32,126 nucleotides of DNA. It comes from an uncultured Intestinimonas sp. (GTDB taxonomy: Bacteria; Bacillota; Clostridia; Oscillospirales; Oscillospiraceae). The stretch is from NCBI RefSeq assembly GCF_944387245.1, contig NZ_CALXEE010000022.1, positions 1-32,126 of the forward strand, read 5' to 3'. The notes under the pieces were generated by a model that saw nothing but the letters and a program-made list of their open reading frames with translations, was not told where the DNA came from and searched no databases. Below are positions 15,461-24,472 of this stretch, in pieces; position 1 is the first letter of the stretch; the number at the start of each line of letters is the position of its first letter. Both the position numbers and the translations under genes were made by a program.

Positions 15461-16939
15461 TTATCTTCTTCTGCGGCGGCCGCTGTAACGGCTGCCGTGG
15501 TAGGCCCGGCGATGGCTGCCGCCGTAGCGGCGGCGGCGTCCGAAGAGGAGCCAGCGCAGCAGCAGCACCACAATGAGCACCGCCACCACGATGAGCACCA
15601 CCCGCACCCAGAGCTGGCTGAAGAAGGTCTCGATCTGGTCCAGGCGGTAGAGGAGCTCGGAGCGGGACACGTCGTCCACCGCCACCAGATCCAGCTGGCC
15701 GTACACCGTATCCCCGTTGGAAATGGTGACGTGGCCCACCACCTGACCCTTGGTCACCGGGGCATCCAGGCTCTCGCTGTCATAGACGGGGGTGAGCTGG
15801 AAGTCGGCGGGGTCCAGGTCGTTGGGCAGGATGGCCTCCAGCTCGCCGGTGGCCTGGACGCCGATGCGGTCGGTCTCCCGGGAGAGGTTCACCGGGATGG
15901 TGCCGGCGAAGTAGGTGGAATCCAGCAGCTTCTTGGTGGAGAAGCTGTTGAAGCCCCAGTCCAGCAGCCGGCTGGACTCGGAGAACTGGAGCCGGTTGGT
16001 GGTGCCGTCCTCCCGGATGGGGTTCTCCGCCCCCAGCACCACGGCCACCAGGTTCACCCCGTCCTTGGTGGCCGAGGAGGCCAGGCAGTAGCCCGCCTCG
16101 GGGGTGGAGCCGGTCTTGATGCCGGTGGCGTACTGGTAGTAGTAGCCCGTGATCCGCCAGGTGGACACCAGGGCGTTGGTCTCGTGGAGCTCCCGGGCCT
16201 CGTGCATGTTGGTGGCCGGGACGGTGTAGCTCTTGGAGGTGACGATGGTGCGGAAGGTCTCGTGCTTCATGGCCTCCATGCACATGAGGGAGATGTCGTA
16301 GGCGGTGGTATAGTGGTCCGGGTTGTGGTAGCCGTGGGTGTTGGCGAAGTGGGTGTCCTCCATGCCCAGCTCCTGGGCCCGCTGGTTCATCAGGTCCACA
16401 AAGTCGTCCACGCCGCCGCTGACCACCTGGGCCAGCACGTTGCAGGCCTCATTGGCCGAGGCGATGAGGGCGCAGTAGAGCACGTCCCGGAGGGTGAGCT
16501 GCTCTCCCGGCTTGATATCCTGGGTGGAGCTGCCGTCTCCCACCTCCCGGTTCACCTCGTCCCCTACGGTGATGACCTGGTCCATGGAGAGCTCCCCCCG
16601 GTCGATGGCCTCGATGGCCAGCAGAGCCGTCATCACCTTGGTGATGCTGGCGGGGTAGCGCTGCTCGTGGGCGTTCTGTTCGTAGAGCACGGTGCCGGTG
16701 TCGGCGTTCACCAGGATGGCGGCGGCGGCCTCAATGTGCATGTCATTGAGGAGCTGGCTCTCCACCGGCTTCTTCTCCTCCACCACCGGCCCCGGCGGCG
16801 TGGTCTCCGGCGTCTCGGTGGCCGCCGGGGTCTCGGTCTCCGGCGATGCGGAGGAGGCCAGGGCCCAGGGGGTGGTCAGGGAGAGGCTCAGACTCAGAGC
16901 CAGAAGGAGGGAGAGCAGGCTGCGTCGATATTTTTTCAT
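15461..16939 (-). CDS. D-alanyl-D-alanine carboxypeptidase (PBP5/DacF-like, S11)
   Basis: A 492-aa exported penicillin-binding protein that trims the terminal D-Ala from peptidoglycan pentapeptides. It has a signal peptide (1-28) and a Pro/Thr/Glu-rich linker to about 58. The S11 domain has SITK (Ser98-Lys101), SAN (161-163) and KTG (275-277). A C-terminal beta domain follows (about 335-440). The C-terminus is a transmembrane helix (about 455-478) followed by an Arg-rich tail; a true helix and basic tail replace the usual amphipathic anchor. ATG 16939 follows TAGGAG. It is divergent from comEA. It could be either a vegetative or a sporulation-linked (DacF) enzyme; the sequence alone does not decide. 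Confidence 0.93.
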   Translation of the reverse strand: MKKYRRSLLSLLLALSLSLSLTTPWALASSASPETETPAATETPETTPPGPVVEEKKPVESQLLNDMHIEAAAAILVNADTGTVLYEQNAHEQRYPASITKVMTALLAIEAIDRGELSMDQVITVGDEVNREVGDGSSTQDIKPGEQLTLRDVLYCALIASANEACNVLAQVVSGGVDDFVDLMNQRAQELGMEDTHFANTHGYHNPDHYTTAYDISLMCMEAMKHETFRTIVTSKSYTVPATNMHEARELHETNALVSTWRITGYYYQYATGIKTGSTPEAGYCLASSATKDGVNLVAVVLGAENPIREDGTTNRLQFSESSRLLDWGFNSFSTKKLLDSTYFAGTIPVNLSRETDRIGVQATGELEAILPNDLDPADFQLTPVYDSESLDAPVTKGQVVGHVTISNGDTVYGQLDLVAVDDVSRSELLYRLDQIETFFSQLWVRVVLIVVAVLIVVLLLRWLLFGRRRRYGGSHRRAYHGSRYSGRRRRR

Positions 16940-17007
16940 GGGAAACTCCTAGCAAATATGTTATAATCGTTTTTGTGACCCACTGTGCCACAACGTCTTT
17001 GGCACAT

Positions 17008-17036
17008 ATTATATCAGACCCGACCGTCGGGTGCAA
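17008..17036 (-). promoter_or_regulatory. Promoter of the carboxypeptidase gene
   Basis: Minus strand TTGCAC (17031-17036), 17 bases, perfect TATAAT (17008-17013), about 70 bases before the ATG. Confidence 0.6.
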
Positions 17037-17056
17037 TCGGTTGGAGGTGGGTAGAC

Positions 17057-17506
17057 ATAAAAATTTCCACACTGGAAAAAGTTCTGCTGGCCGTCACCGC
17101 CGCCTTCCTGCTTCTGGCGGCGGGCTACTTTCTGGGCGCCCGCAGCGGCACGGAGCCCTACCGGGTGGAGGCCCTTTCCCCGGCGGCGGAGACCGGAGCC
17201 CTCCCGCAGCCCTCGGAGATGGCGTCGCCCGCTGTGATCGAGACGGCCTCTCCGGCAGCAGAGGCGTCCGCCCCCGCCGAGACGGCGGTCCCGGAAACAG
17301 GGGCCGCGCCGGACAAGGTGAACATCAACACCGCCTCCGCCCAGGAGCTGGAGACCCTGCCCGGCATTGGGGAGAAGCGGGCCGCCGACATTGTCGCCGA
17401 CCGGGCAGCCAACGGCCCCTTCCGCATCCCGGAGGACCTGACCCGGGTACCCGGCATCGGCGAGGGCATTCTGGAGGGACTCATCGACTACATCACGGTG
17501 GAGTGA
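17057..17506 (+). CDS. comEA: ComEA-like helix-hairpin-helix DNA-binding protein
   Basis: A membrane-anchored competence-type protein that binds incoming double-stranded DNA. A transmembrane helix (LLAVTAAFLLLAAGYFLGA) comes first, then an Ala/Pro/Glu-rich linker. Two HhH motifs follow, in VNINTASAQELETLPGIGEKRA and VPGIGEGILEGLIDYI. The family's SLBB domain is missing, so it is a short form. The start is unclear: GGAGGTGG (17043-17050) is followed by ATA at 17057 at ideal spacing, with no in-frame ATG, GTG or TTG nearby. A GTG at 16985 is in frame, but the intervening peptide lacks coding character and no ribosome site precedes it. It lies 27 bases upstream of the response regulator, probably in one operon. 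Confidence 0.8.
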   Translation: MKISTLEKVLLAVTAAFLLLAAGYFLGARSGTEPYRVEALSPAAETGALPQPSEMASPAVIETASPAAEASAPAETAVPETGAAPDKVNINTASAQELETLPGIGEKRAADIVADRAANGPFRIPEDLTRVPGIGEGILEGLIDYITVE

Positions 17507-17533
17507 GGCTCCGCCCGTCAATAGGAGGACAAT

Positions 17534-18220
17534 ATGGCAAAGATCCTGGTGGTAGACGACGAAAAGGTGCTGGTGAAGGGCATCAAATTCAACCTGGAGA
17601 ACGAGGGCTACCAGGTGGAGGTGGGCTACGACGGGGAACAGGCGGTAGAGCTGGCCCGGAACGGCGGCTTCGACCTCATCATCCTGGACCTGATGATGCC
17701 CAAGATCGACGGGCTCCAGGCCTGCATGCGCATCCGGGAATTCTCCAACGTGCCCGTCATCATGCTCACCGCCCGCAGTGAGGACACCGACAAGATCATC
17801 GGCTTTGAGTGCGGGGCCGACGACTATGTGACCAAGCCCTTCAACATCCTGGAGCTCAAGGCCCGCATCCGGGCCATGCTCCGCCGGGCCGGCACCTCCA
17901 GCCAGAAGGAGAAGGCCTCCCGGCTCTCCCAGGGCCACATCGTCCTGGACACCGACGAGCGCTCCGCCTTCCGGGACGGCACCCCCGTGGACCTCACCGC
18001 CAAGGAGTTCGACCTCATGGAGCTCCTCATGCGCAACCCCGGCCGGGTGTACTCCCGTGAAAACCTCCTCAACATCGTGTGGGGCTACGAGTACGCCGGG
18101 GAGTACCGCACCGTGGACGTCCACATCCGCCGGCTCCGGGAAAAGCTGGAGCTGGACCCGGCCAACCCGGAGTATATCCTCACCAAGTGGGGCGTGGGCT
18201 ACTACCTGAAAAACGGCTGA
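17534..18220 (+). CDS. OmpR/PhoP-family response regulator
   Basis: A 228-aa two-component response regulator. The receiver domain (about 1-120) has Asp8-Asp9, phosphoacceptor Asp52 in ILDLMMPKIDG and the conserved Lys in YVTKPF. The OmpR-type winged-helix output domain (about 130-228) includes LTAKEFDLMELLMRNPGRVYS and the recognition helix region RTVDVHIRRLREKLE. The ribosome site AGGAGG precedes ATG 17534. The partner kinase starts 19 bases after its stop. The architecture matches PhoP/WalR-type regulators of envelope functions, but the regulon cannot be read here. Confidence 0.95.
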   Translation: MAKILVVDDEKVLVKGIKFNLENEGYQVEVGYDGEQAVELARNGGFDLIILDLMMPKIDGLQACMRIREFSNVPVIMLTARSEDTDKIIGFECGADDYVTKPFNILELKARIRAMLRRAGTSSQKEKASRLSQGHIVLDTDERSAFRDGTPVDLTAKEFDLMELLMRNPGRVYSRENLLNIVWGYEYAGEYRTVDVHIRRLREKLELDPANPEYILTKWGVGYYLKNG

Positions 18221-18239
18221 AAGCAAGGAGGTGGAGACC

Positions 18240-19685
18240 ATGGCCTCTGTGACCGGGGCGGAAAAGATTCCCTTCCGCCGCTCCATCCAGCTCAAGTTCG
18301 CCCTCACCTACATCATCATCATCGCGGCGGTGCTCATATTGCTCAACACCTACCCGGTGCTGGTCTCCCAGGATCTGGTCTTTCGGTCCAAGACCAGCCT
18401 GCTCCAGTCCCAGGCCTCGGTCATCGCCGACACTATCGCCCGCACCGAGTCCCTCACCAGCGAGGCCGTCCGGGACTACGTGGAGCCTTTGGGCTACACC
18501 GGACAATTCCGGGTGCTGGTCACCGACGAGTTCGGCCTCATCCTCTACGACAGCGACGAGCTCCGCTTCACTGAGGGGCGCTACGCCATGCTCAGTGAGG
18601 TGGTCACCGCCCTCAAGGGCTACGACGTGGCAACCTGCTCCTACCAGGACGGCGCCTTCCACAGCCGGGCCGCCGTCCCCGTCATCTACCGGGACATGAC
18701 CATCGGCTGCGTCTACCTCTATGAGCGGGACGCCGACCAGGGGGGCCTGCTCACCGACATCCAGAACAACCTGCGCTCCATCTCCCTGGTCATCTGCGTG
18801 GTGGTGCTCATCATGAGCGTGGTCTTTTCCAAGGCCCTCACCCGGCGCATCGGCGACCTGCTGCGGGCCATCCGCATCGTCCGGGAGGGCGAGTACAGCC
18901 ACCGGGTGAGCATCCGGGGCAGCGACGAGCTCAGCCAGCTGGCCGGAGAGTTCAACCAGCTCACCGACCGGCTCCAGACCACCGAGGAGGTCCGCCGCCG
19001 CTTTGTCTCCGACGCCTCCCACGAGCTCAAGACCCCCCTGGCCTCCATCCGCCTCCTCACCGACTCCATCCTCCAGACCGACGGCATGGACCTGGACACC
19101 GTGAAGGACTTCGTCTCCGACATCGGGGAGGAGGCCGAGCGCCTCACCCGCATCTCGGAAAAGCTCCTCACCCTCACCCGCATGGACAGCGCCGTCCCCA
19201 TGGAGCGGCTGCCGGTGGACGTGGCTGCGGTGGTGGAGAAGGTGGAGCACATGCTCCTGCCCCTGGCCCAGGAGCGGGACATCACTGTTGAGGCCGACCT
19301 CCAGTCCGGCTGCGTGGTCAAGGCCACCGAGGACGACCTCTACCAGATCGCCTTCAACCTCATGGAGAACGCCGTAAAATACAACGTCAACGGCGGCCGG
19401 GTCATGGTGGGCCTGCGGTCCATGGGGGACCTGGTCCTTCTCACCGTGGAGGACACCGGCGTGGGCATCCCCGACGAGGACCTGCCCAAGATCTTCGACC
19501 GCTTTTACCGGGTGGACAAGGCCCGGTCCCGGGCCGCCGGCGGCACCGGTCTGGGCCTGTCCATCGTCCGGGACACTGCCCGTCAGCACGGCGGCGCCGT
19601 CACCGTCCGCCGCCGGGAGGAGGGGGGCACCTGTTTCCAGGTAGCCTTCCCCCGCTGGGACGAGGAAGGGGGCGACCTGCTGTGA
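18240..19685 (+). CDS. Membrane sensor histidine kinase (PhoR/WalK-like)
   Basis: A 481-aa sensor kinase. Two transmembrane helices (about 19-40 and 180-198) flank an extracytoplasmic sensor domain. A HAMP linker (about 200-252) leads to the dimerisation domain with His261 in SDASHELKTPL. The ATPase shows the N box (NLMENAVKYNV), G1 (DTGVGIP), F box (IFDRFY) and G2 (GGTGLGLSIV). ATG 18240 is favoured because AAGGAGG ends at 18231; the GTG at 18231 would have no spacing. Its stop codon overlaps the GTG start of the GerMN lipoprotein gene, so the three genes are translated together. Confidence 0.95.
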   Translation: MASVTGAEKIPFRRSIQLKFALTYIIIIAAVLILLNTYPVLVSQDLVFRSKTSLLQSQASVIADTIARTESLTSEAVRDYVEPLGYTGQFRVLVTDEFGLILYDSDELRFTEGRYAMLSEVVTALKGYDVATCSYQDGAFHSRAAVPVIYRDMTIGCVYLYERDADQGGLLTDIQNNLRSISLVICVVVLIMSVVFSKALTRRIGDLLRAIRIVREGEYSHRVSIRGSDELSQLAGEFNQLTDRLQTTEEVRRRFVSDASHELKTPLASIRLLTDSILQTDGMDLDTVKDFVSDIGEEAERLTRISEKLLTLTRMDSAVPMERLPVDVAAVVEKVEHMLLPLAQERDITVEADLQSGCVVKATEDDLYQIAFNLMENAVKYNVNGGRVMVGLRSMGDLVLLTVEDTGVGIPDEDLPKIFDRFYRVDKARSRAAGGTGLGLSIVRDTARQHGGAVTVRRREEGGTCFQVAFPRWDEEGGDLL

Positions 19686-20608
19686 GAAAACGTATCCTGA
19701 GCCTGCTCTGCGCCCTTCTCCTGCTGCTCACCGGCTGTGTGCGGGGCGGGGAGGAGGAGAGCGGCGCCTACGAGGTCTACTTCGCCGCCCCCCTGCCCGA
19801 CAGCGGTACCGACAACCCCGTCCAGGGCCCCGCCGTGCAGTGGGAGACCCGCCGCCTCCCCCAGGACGCCGACGTACTCAGCGCTCTGGTGGAGTGCCTT
19901 CTCTCCGGCCCCGTCAGCGACGGCCTGCGCTCCCCCTTCCCCGACGGGGTCTACCAGCGCTCCGCCCCCACCCTCACCGACGGGGTGTGTGAGGTAGACC
20001 TGTCCGAGCGCTATGGCGGGCTGTCCGGGGTGGACCTGACCATCGCCGACTACTGCATCGCCCTCACCCTGTGCCAGGTGGAGGGGGTGGAGGCCGTCTC
20101 CATCCTGGTGGAGGGGGAACCCATCTCCTATCGGGACCACCAGTTCCTCCGGGAGAGCGACGCCGTCCTCTCCAGCGCCGAGGACGAGCCGGTCTACCTC
20201 TCCGCCGACCTCTGTTTCCTCCGGGAGGAGGGGGGACTGGCGGTGGAACACCGGGAGCTGCTGGTGCCCAGCGGCTCCGCCCCGGAGTCCGTCCTTCTCC
20301 AGGCCCTCCTGGCCGGCCCCGAAACGGAAGGCCTCCGCGCCCCCCTCTCCGGCGAGGCCCGGGTCATCGACCTGTGGGTCAACGACAGCGGCATCTGCTA
20401 TCTCAACTTTGACGCCGCCTTCCTCAGCGATCAGCCCGCCTCGGCCAGCCAGGCCCGGCTCACCCTCTACGCCATCGTCAACACCCTCTGTCAGCTCCCC
20501 AACGTGGACGCCGTGGCCTTCCTGGTGGAGGGGGAGTCCATCCCCGATTACGGCGGCGTGGCCGCCGACGTCCCTCTGGAGCCCAACCCCGACCTGGTGG
20601 TCTCCTGA
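19682..20608 (+). CDS. Lipoprotein with two GerMN domains
   Basis: A 308-aa secreted lipoprotein, signal peptide ending in LLTGC (Cys19). Two copies of the GerMN domain follow, about residues 45-165 and 180-300. Each contains the LLxGP-type helix (ALVECLLSGP, LLQALLAGP), a VDL or NFD strand and a LTLCQV/VNTLCQL helix that precedes VEAVSILVEGE or VDAVAFLVEGE. GerMN domains occur in the spore germination/cortex protein GerM and in lipoproteins such as LpqB associated with two-component systems. Placement directly behind the kinase, with GTGA start/stop overlap, suggests a role in signal input or envelope function. GTG is the start codon. Confidence 0.88.
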   Translation: MRKRILSLLCALLLLLTGCVRGGEEESGAYEVYFAAPLPDSGTDNPVQGPAVQWETRRLPQDADVLSALVECLLSGPVSDGLRSPFPDGVYQRSAPTLTDGVCEVDLSERYGGLSGVDLTIADYCIALTLCQVEGVEAVSILVEGEPISYRDHQFLRESDAVLSSAEDEPVYLSADLCFLREEGGLAVEHRELLVPSGSAPESVLLQALLAGPETEGLRAPLSGEARVIDLWVNDSGICYLNFDAAFLSDQPASASQARLTLYAIVNTLCQLPNVDAVAFLVEGESIPDYGGVAADVPLEPNPDLVVS

Positions 20609-20615
20609 ATTTTGA

Positions 20616-20644
20616 TTGACAAATGGCCGGGGAGCGTGTAGTCT
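20616..20644 (+). promoter_or_regulatory. Promoter of metY
   Basis: Perfect TTGACA (20616-20621), 17 bases, TAGTCT (20639-20644), a poor -10. It lies just after the GerMN stop and 38 bases before the metY start. Confidence 0.5.
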
Positions 20645-20681
20645 TAATTCAATTATCCGCTCCAGAAAGGAAGAATGACCC

Positions 20682-21965
20682 ATGTCCGACTACCGTCCCA
20701 GCACCAACTGCCTCCACGCCGGTTACGTGCCCGGCAACGGCGAGCCCCGCAACATCCCCATCATCCAGTCCACCACCTTCCGCTACGCCACCGGCGAGGC
20801 CATGGGCGCCCTCTTCGATCTGGAGGCCGCCGGCTACTTCTACACCCGGCTCCAGAACCCCACCAGCGACGCCGTGGCCGCCAAGATCTGCGCCCTGGAG
20901 GGCGGCACCGCAGCCATGCTCACCTCCTCCGGCCAGGCGGCCAACTTCTTCGCCGTCTTTAACATCGCCTCCTGCGGCGACCACGTGGTGGCCTCCTCCG
21001 CCATCTACGGCGGCACCTTCAACCTCTTCGCCGTCACCATGAAGCGCATGGGGGTGGACTTCACCTTTGTGGACCCCAACTGCTCCGACGCCGAGCTGGA
21101 GGCCGCCTTCCGGCCCAACACCAAGGCCGTCTTCGGCGAGACCATCGCCAACCCCGCCCTCACCGTGCTGGACATTGAGCGCTTCGCCCAGGCCGCCCAC
21201 GCCCACGGGGTGCCCCTCATCGTGGACAACACCTTCCCCACCCCCATCAACTGCCGTCCCTTTGAGCACGGTGCCGACATTGTGACCCACTCCACCACCA
21301 AGTACATGGACGGCCACGCCAACGCCGTGGGCGGCGCCATCGTGGACTCGGGCAAGTTCGACTGGACCGCCCACGCCGACAAGTTCCCCGGCCTCACCAC
21401 CCCCGACGAGAGCTACCACGGCATCACCTACACCGAGAAGTTCGGCCTGGGCGGCGCCTATATCACCAAGGCCACCGCCCAGCTCATGCGGGACCTGGGG
21501 GCCAGCCCCGCCCCCATGAACGCCTACCTCCTCAACGTGGGCCTGGAGACCCTGCCCCTGCGGATGGCCAAGCACTGCGCCAACGCCCTGGAGGTGGCCC
21601 GCTACCTGGAGGGCCACGACAAGGTGGCCTGGGTCAACTACCCCGGTCTGGAGAGCAGTCCCTTCCACGCCCTGGCCCAGAAGTACATGCCCAATGGCAC
21701 CTGCGGCGTGGTCTCCTTCGGCGTGAAGGGTGGACGTGAGGCCGCCTCCAGGTTCATGGCCGGGCTGAAGCTGGCCTCCATCGCCACCCACGTGGCCGAC
21801 GCCAAGACCTGCGTCCTCCACCCCGCCTCCACCACCCACCGGCAGATGAACGACGCCGAGCTGGCCGCCGCCGGGGTCTCCCCCGACCTCATCCGCCTCT
21901 CCGTGGGCATCGAGGACGCCGCCGACCTCCTGGCCGACCTGGACCAGGCCCTGGCCGCCCTGTAA
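20682..21965 (+). CDS. metY: O-acetylhomoserine aminocarboxypropyltransferase / sulfhydrylase
   Basis: A 427-aa PLP enzyme of the Cys/Met metabolism family (cystathionine gamma-synthase fold), cytoplasmic. It makes homocysteine from O-acetylhomoserine and sulfide in methionine synthesis. The Schiff-base lysine is Lys207 in HSTTKYMDGHAN. The N-terminal STTFRYATGE and TRLQNPT segments, the SSGQAA PLP-phosphate region and the C-terminal STTHRQM followed by IRLSVGIED are typical of MetY. Length matches the family. ATG 20682 follows AAAGGAAG. It is a single gene with its own promoter and terminator. A related gamma-lyase activity cannot be fully excluded. Confidence 0.92.
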   Translation: MSDYRPSTNCLHAGYVPGNGEPRNIPIIQSTTFRYATGEAMGALFDLEAAGYFYTRLQNPTSDAVAAKICALEGGTAAMLTSSGQAANFFAVFNIASCGDHVVASSAIYGGTFNLFAVTMKRMGVDFTFVDPNCSDAELEAAFRPNTKAVFGETIANPALTVLDIERFAQAAHAHGVPLIVDNTFPTPINCRPFEHGADIVTHSTTKYMDGHANAVGGAIVDSGKFDWTAHADKFPGLTTPDESYHGITYTEKFGLGGAYITKATAQLMRDLGASPAPMNAYLLNVGLETLPLRMAKHCANALEVARYLEGHDKVAWVNYPGLESSPFHALAQKYMPNGTCGVVSFGVKGGREAASRFMAGLKLASIATHVADAKTCVLHPASTTHRQMNDAELAAAGVSPDLIRLSVGIEDAADLLADLDQALAAL

Positions 21966-21980
21966 CCCCTTCTGAAAAGC

Positions 21981-22020
21981 AAAATGCCGCCGTCTCCCAT
22001 ATGGGAGACGGCGGCATTTT
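21981..22020. terminator. Bidirectional terminator between metY and the macrodomain gene
   Basis: A perfect palindromic hairpin (ATGCCGCCGTCTCC and its complement around CATATG) with A-run before and T-run after. It serves both convergent genes. Confidence 0.9.
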
Positions 22021-22029
22021 TGTACCTGT

Positions 22030-22548
22030 TCAGCTCTGGGCCAGAGCCCGGTCGTAGGCGGCCTTGGTGGCCGCGTCAAAGCACACGAAGCGCACCCAGT
22101 CAAAGTCCTCCGGGTGTTCGTCCAGAAACGCCCGCACCGTCTTGACGGCGATGGGGGCGGCCAGGTTCAGGGGGAAGTGGTAGACCCCGGTGGAGATGGA
22201 GGGGAAGGCCACCGTCCGGCAGCCGTGAGCCAGGGCCAGCTCCAGGCAGGAGCGGTAGCAGCCCGCCAGCAGGGCGGGCTCCCCCTGCCCGCCTCCGTGC
22301 CAGATGGGTCCAGGGGTATGCAAAACGTATTTTGCAGGCAGATGATAACCTTTTGTGATCTTGGCCTTGCCGGTCTCGCAGCCGTGGAGGGTGCGGCACT
22401 CGGCCAGCAGCTCCGGTCCGGCGGCCCGGTGGATGGCGCCGTCCACGCCACCGCCCCCCAGCAAGGAGGTGTTGGCGGCGTTGGCGATGGCGTCGGCCTC
22501 CACGGTGGTGATGTCTTCCAGGGTGACCTGGATGACAGGTTTACTCAC
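22030..22548 (-). CDS. Macrodomain protein (O-acetyl-ADP-ribose deacetylase-like)
   Basis: A 172-aa single-domain macrodomain protein of the MacroD/YmdB type, which binds ADP-ribose and removes acetyl or ADP-ribosyl groups. The substrate-binding asparagines lie in NAAN (23-26), followed by the Gly-rich GGGGVDGAIHRAAG (31-44). The phosphate loop SISTGVYHFP (about 117-126) is also clear. The ATG at 22548 overlaps the end of ftsH by 8 bases, so it is translationally coupled and is the last gene of the large minus-strand operon. Its role alongside ftsH is unknown. Confidence 0.92.
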   Translation of the reverse strand: MSKPVIQVTLEDITTVEADAIANAANTSLLGGGGVDGAIHRAAGPELLAECRTLHGCETGKAKITKGYHLPAKYVLHTPGPIWHGGGQGEPALLAGCYRSCLELALAHGCRTVAFPSISTGVYHFPLNLAAPIAVKTVRAFLDEHPEDFDWVRFVCFDAATKAAYDRALAQS

Positions 22549-24436
22549 TGTCCTCCGCCTCCTCAGGCTCCTCCGCCTGCTCCGGGTGGGCCAGGCGGGC
22601 CTCTACGGCACCGGGATCGTCAAAGACCTGCTGGAAGGTGGCGCCGTCCATGGTCTCGAACTCCAGCAGATACCGGGCCACCAGCTCCAGAGCCTCCCGT
22701 TGATCGGTGAGGATCTGGCGGCAGCGGGCATAGGCGTTGTCGATGAGGGACTTGACCTCCTCGTCGATGATGGCGGCCACTTCCTCGGAGTAGTTCTTGG
22801 TCTGGGCCATGCTCCGGCCGATGAAGACCTCGTCGTGGCCGGAGTCAAAGACCACGTTGCCCAGGCGCTGGCTCATGCCGTACCGGGTGACCATGTTCCG
22901 GGCGATGTCGGTGGCCCGGCGGATGTCGCTGCCGGCGCCGGTGGAGATATCCCCCAGCACCAGCTCCTCGGCCATGCGGCCGCCCAGCAGGCTGGAGAGC
23001 TGCTCGGTGAGCTCCAGCCGGGACCGGTAGCCCCGGTCCTCCTGGGGCAGGGAGATGGTCATGCCGCCGGCGCCCCCGCGGGGGACAATGGTGATCTGGT
23101 GGACCGGGTCGGCGGTCTCCAGGGCGTGGCCCACCACGGCGTGGCCCGCCTCATGGTAGGCGGTGAGCTTCCGCTCCCGCTCGATGACGGTCTTGCTCCG
23201 CTTCTCCGGGCCGGCGATGACCTTGATGACCGACTCCTGGATGTCGGAGAGGGTGATGAAGGGCTGGTCCTTCCGGGCGGCCAGGAGGGCGGCCTCGTTC
23301 ATGAGGTTCTCCAGGTCGGCGCCGGTGAAGCCGCCGGTGGACTTGGCCACCTCGTGGAGGTCCACATCCTCGGCCAGGGGCTTTTTCCGGCAGTGGACCT
23401 TCAGAATGGCCTCCCGGCCCCTCATGTCGGGGTAGCCCACGTAGACCTGGCGGTCGAACCGGCCGGGGCGCAGGAGGGCGGGGTCCAGAATGTCCACCCG
23501 GTTGGTGGCGGCCAGGACGATGACCCCCTCGTTGGCGGAGAAGCCGTCCATCTCCACCAGCAGCTGGTTGAGGGTCTGCTCCCGCTCGTCGTGTCCGCCG
23601 CCCAGGCCGGCGCCGCGCTGACGGCCCACGGCGTCGATCTCGTCGATAAAGACGATGGCGGGGCAGTCCTTCTTGGCCTGGTCGAAGAGGTCCCGGACCC
23701 GGCTGGCGCCCACGCCCACATAGAGCTCCACGAAGTCGGAGCCGGAGATGGACAGGAAGTTGACCCCGGCTTCGCCGGCCACGGCCTTGGCCAGCAGGGT
23801 CTTGCCGGTGCCCGGCGGGCCCACCAGCAGCACGCCCTTGGGGATGCGGGCCCCCAGGGCCACGAACTTCTTGGGGTCCCGGAGGAACTCCACGATCTCC
23901 TGGAGCTCCTCCTTCTCCTCGTCGGCCCCGGCCACGTCCTCAAAGGTGACCTTCTTGTCCCCCTGGTCGGAGAGGGTGCGGGTCCGGGCCCGGCCGAAGC
24001 GGGCGGTCTTATCGCCGCCGCCGGCCCCGTTCTGCCGGACGAACATGAGGTAGAACATGAACCCGAAGGCCAGCAGGATGCCGGCGTAGGGCAGCATGGA
24101 CAGCCAGGGGGAGGGGGTGGGATCGTCGGGGTACTCGTAGTCGGTGATGATACCCGCCCGCCACTGGTTCACCACGGTGTCGTTGAAGTCCCGGTAGAAG
24201 AGCTCGAAGGAGTAGAGCTCGTAGGTGAGGGTGGTGCCGTCCTTGAGGCCCAGGATCAGGTTGTTGTTCTTGTCCACCACCACGGTTTCCACCTGCTGCT
24301 GCTCCAGGGCCCGGCGGACCTGGGCATAGGTGGGCTTCTCCCCAGTGTTCATGTTCTGGAGGGTCCACAGGGTGCCCACCAGGATCACCAGGATGAGGGC
24401 GTAAAAGGCCGCGTCGCGCAGCGTGAATTTTTTCAA
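22541..24436 (-). CDS. ftsH: ATP-dependent zinc metalloprotease FtsH
   Basis: A 631-aa membrane AAA+ protease that degrades misfolded and regulatory membrane proteins. Two transmembrane helices (about 10-28 and 112-132) flank a short extracytoplasmic domain. The AAA domain has Walker A GPPGTGKT, Walker [10 protein letters not shown] and the second region of homology [19 protein letters not shown]. The M41 protease domain carries HEAGH. The predicted start is TTG 24436, with AAAGGACG upstream at slightly long spacing; no ATG fits better. The gene follows hpt by 36 bases, and tilS-hpt-ftsH is a conserved order in Firmicutes. Confidence 0.97.
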   Translation of the reverse strand: MKKFTLRDAAFYALILVILVGTLWTLQNMNTGEKPTYAQVRRALEQQQVETVVVDKNNNLILGLKDGTTLTYELYSFELFYRDFNDTVVNQWRAGIITDYEYPDDPTPSPWLSMLPYAGILLAFGFMFYLMFVRQNGAGGGDKTARFGRARTRTLSDQGDKKVTFEDVAGADEEKEELQEIVEFLRDPKKFVALGARIPKGVLLVGPPGTGKTLLAKAVAGEAGVNFLSISGSDFVELYVGVGASRVRDLFDQAKKDCPAIVFIDEIDAVGRQRGAGLGGGHDEREQTLNQLLVEMDGFSANEGVIVLAATNRVDILDPALLRPGRFDRQVYVGYPDMRGREAILKVHCRKKPLAEDVDLHEVAKSTGGFTGADLENLMNEAALLAARKDQPFITLSDIQESVIKVIAGPEKRSKTVIERERKLTAYHEAGHAVVGHALETADPVHQITIVPRGGAGGMTISLPQEDRGYRSRLELTEQLSSLLGGRMAEELVLGDISTGAGSDIRRATDIARNMVTRYGMSQRLGNVVFDSGHDEVFIGRSMAQTKNYSEEVAAIIDEEVKSLIDNAYARCRQILTDQREALELVARYLLEFETMDGATFQQVFDDPGAVEARLAHPEQAEEPEEAEDSE

Positions 24437-24472
24437 GAATAAACCACGTCCTTTATGTGGAGTGGGGTATAC

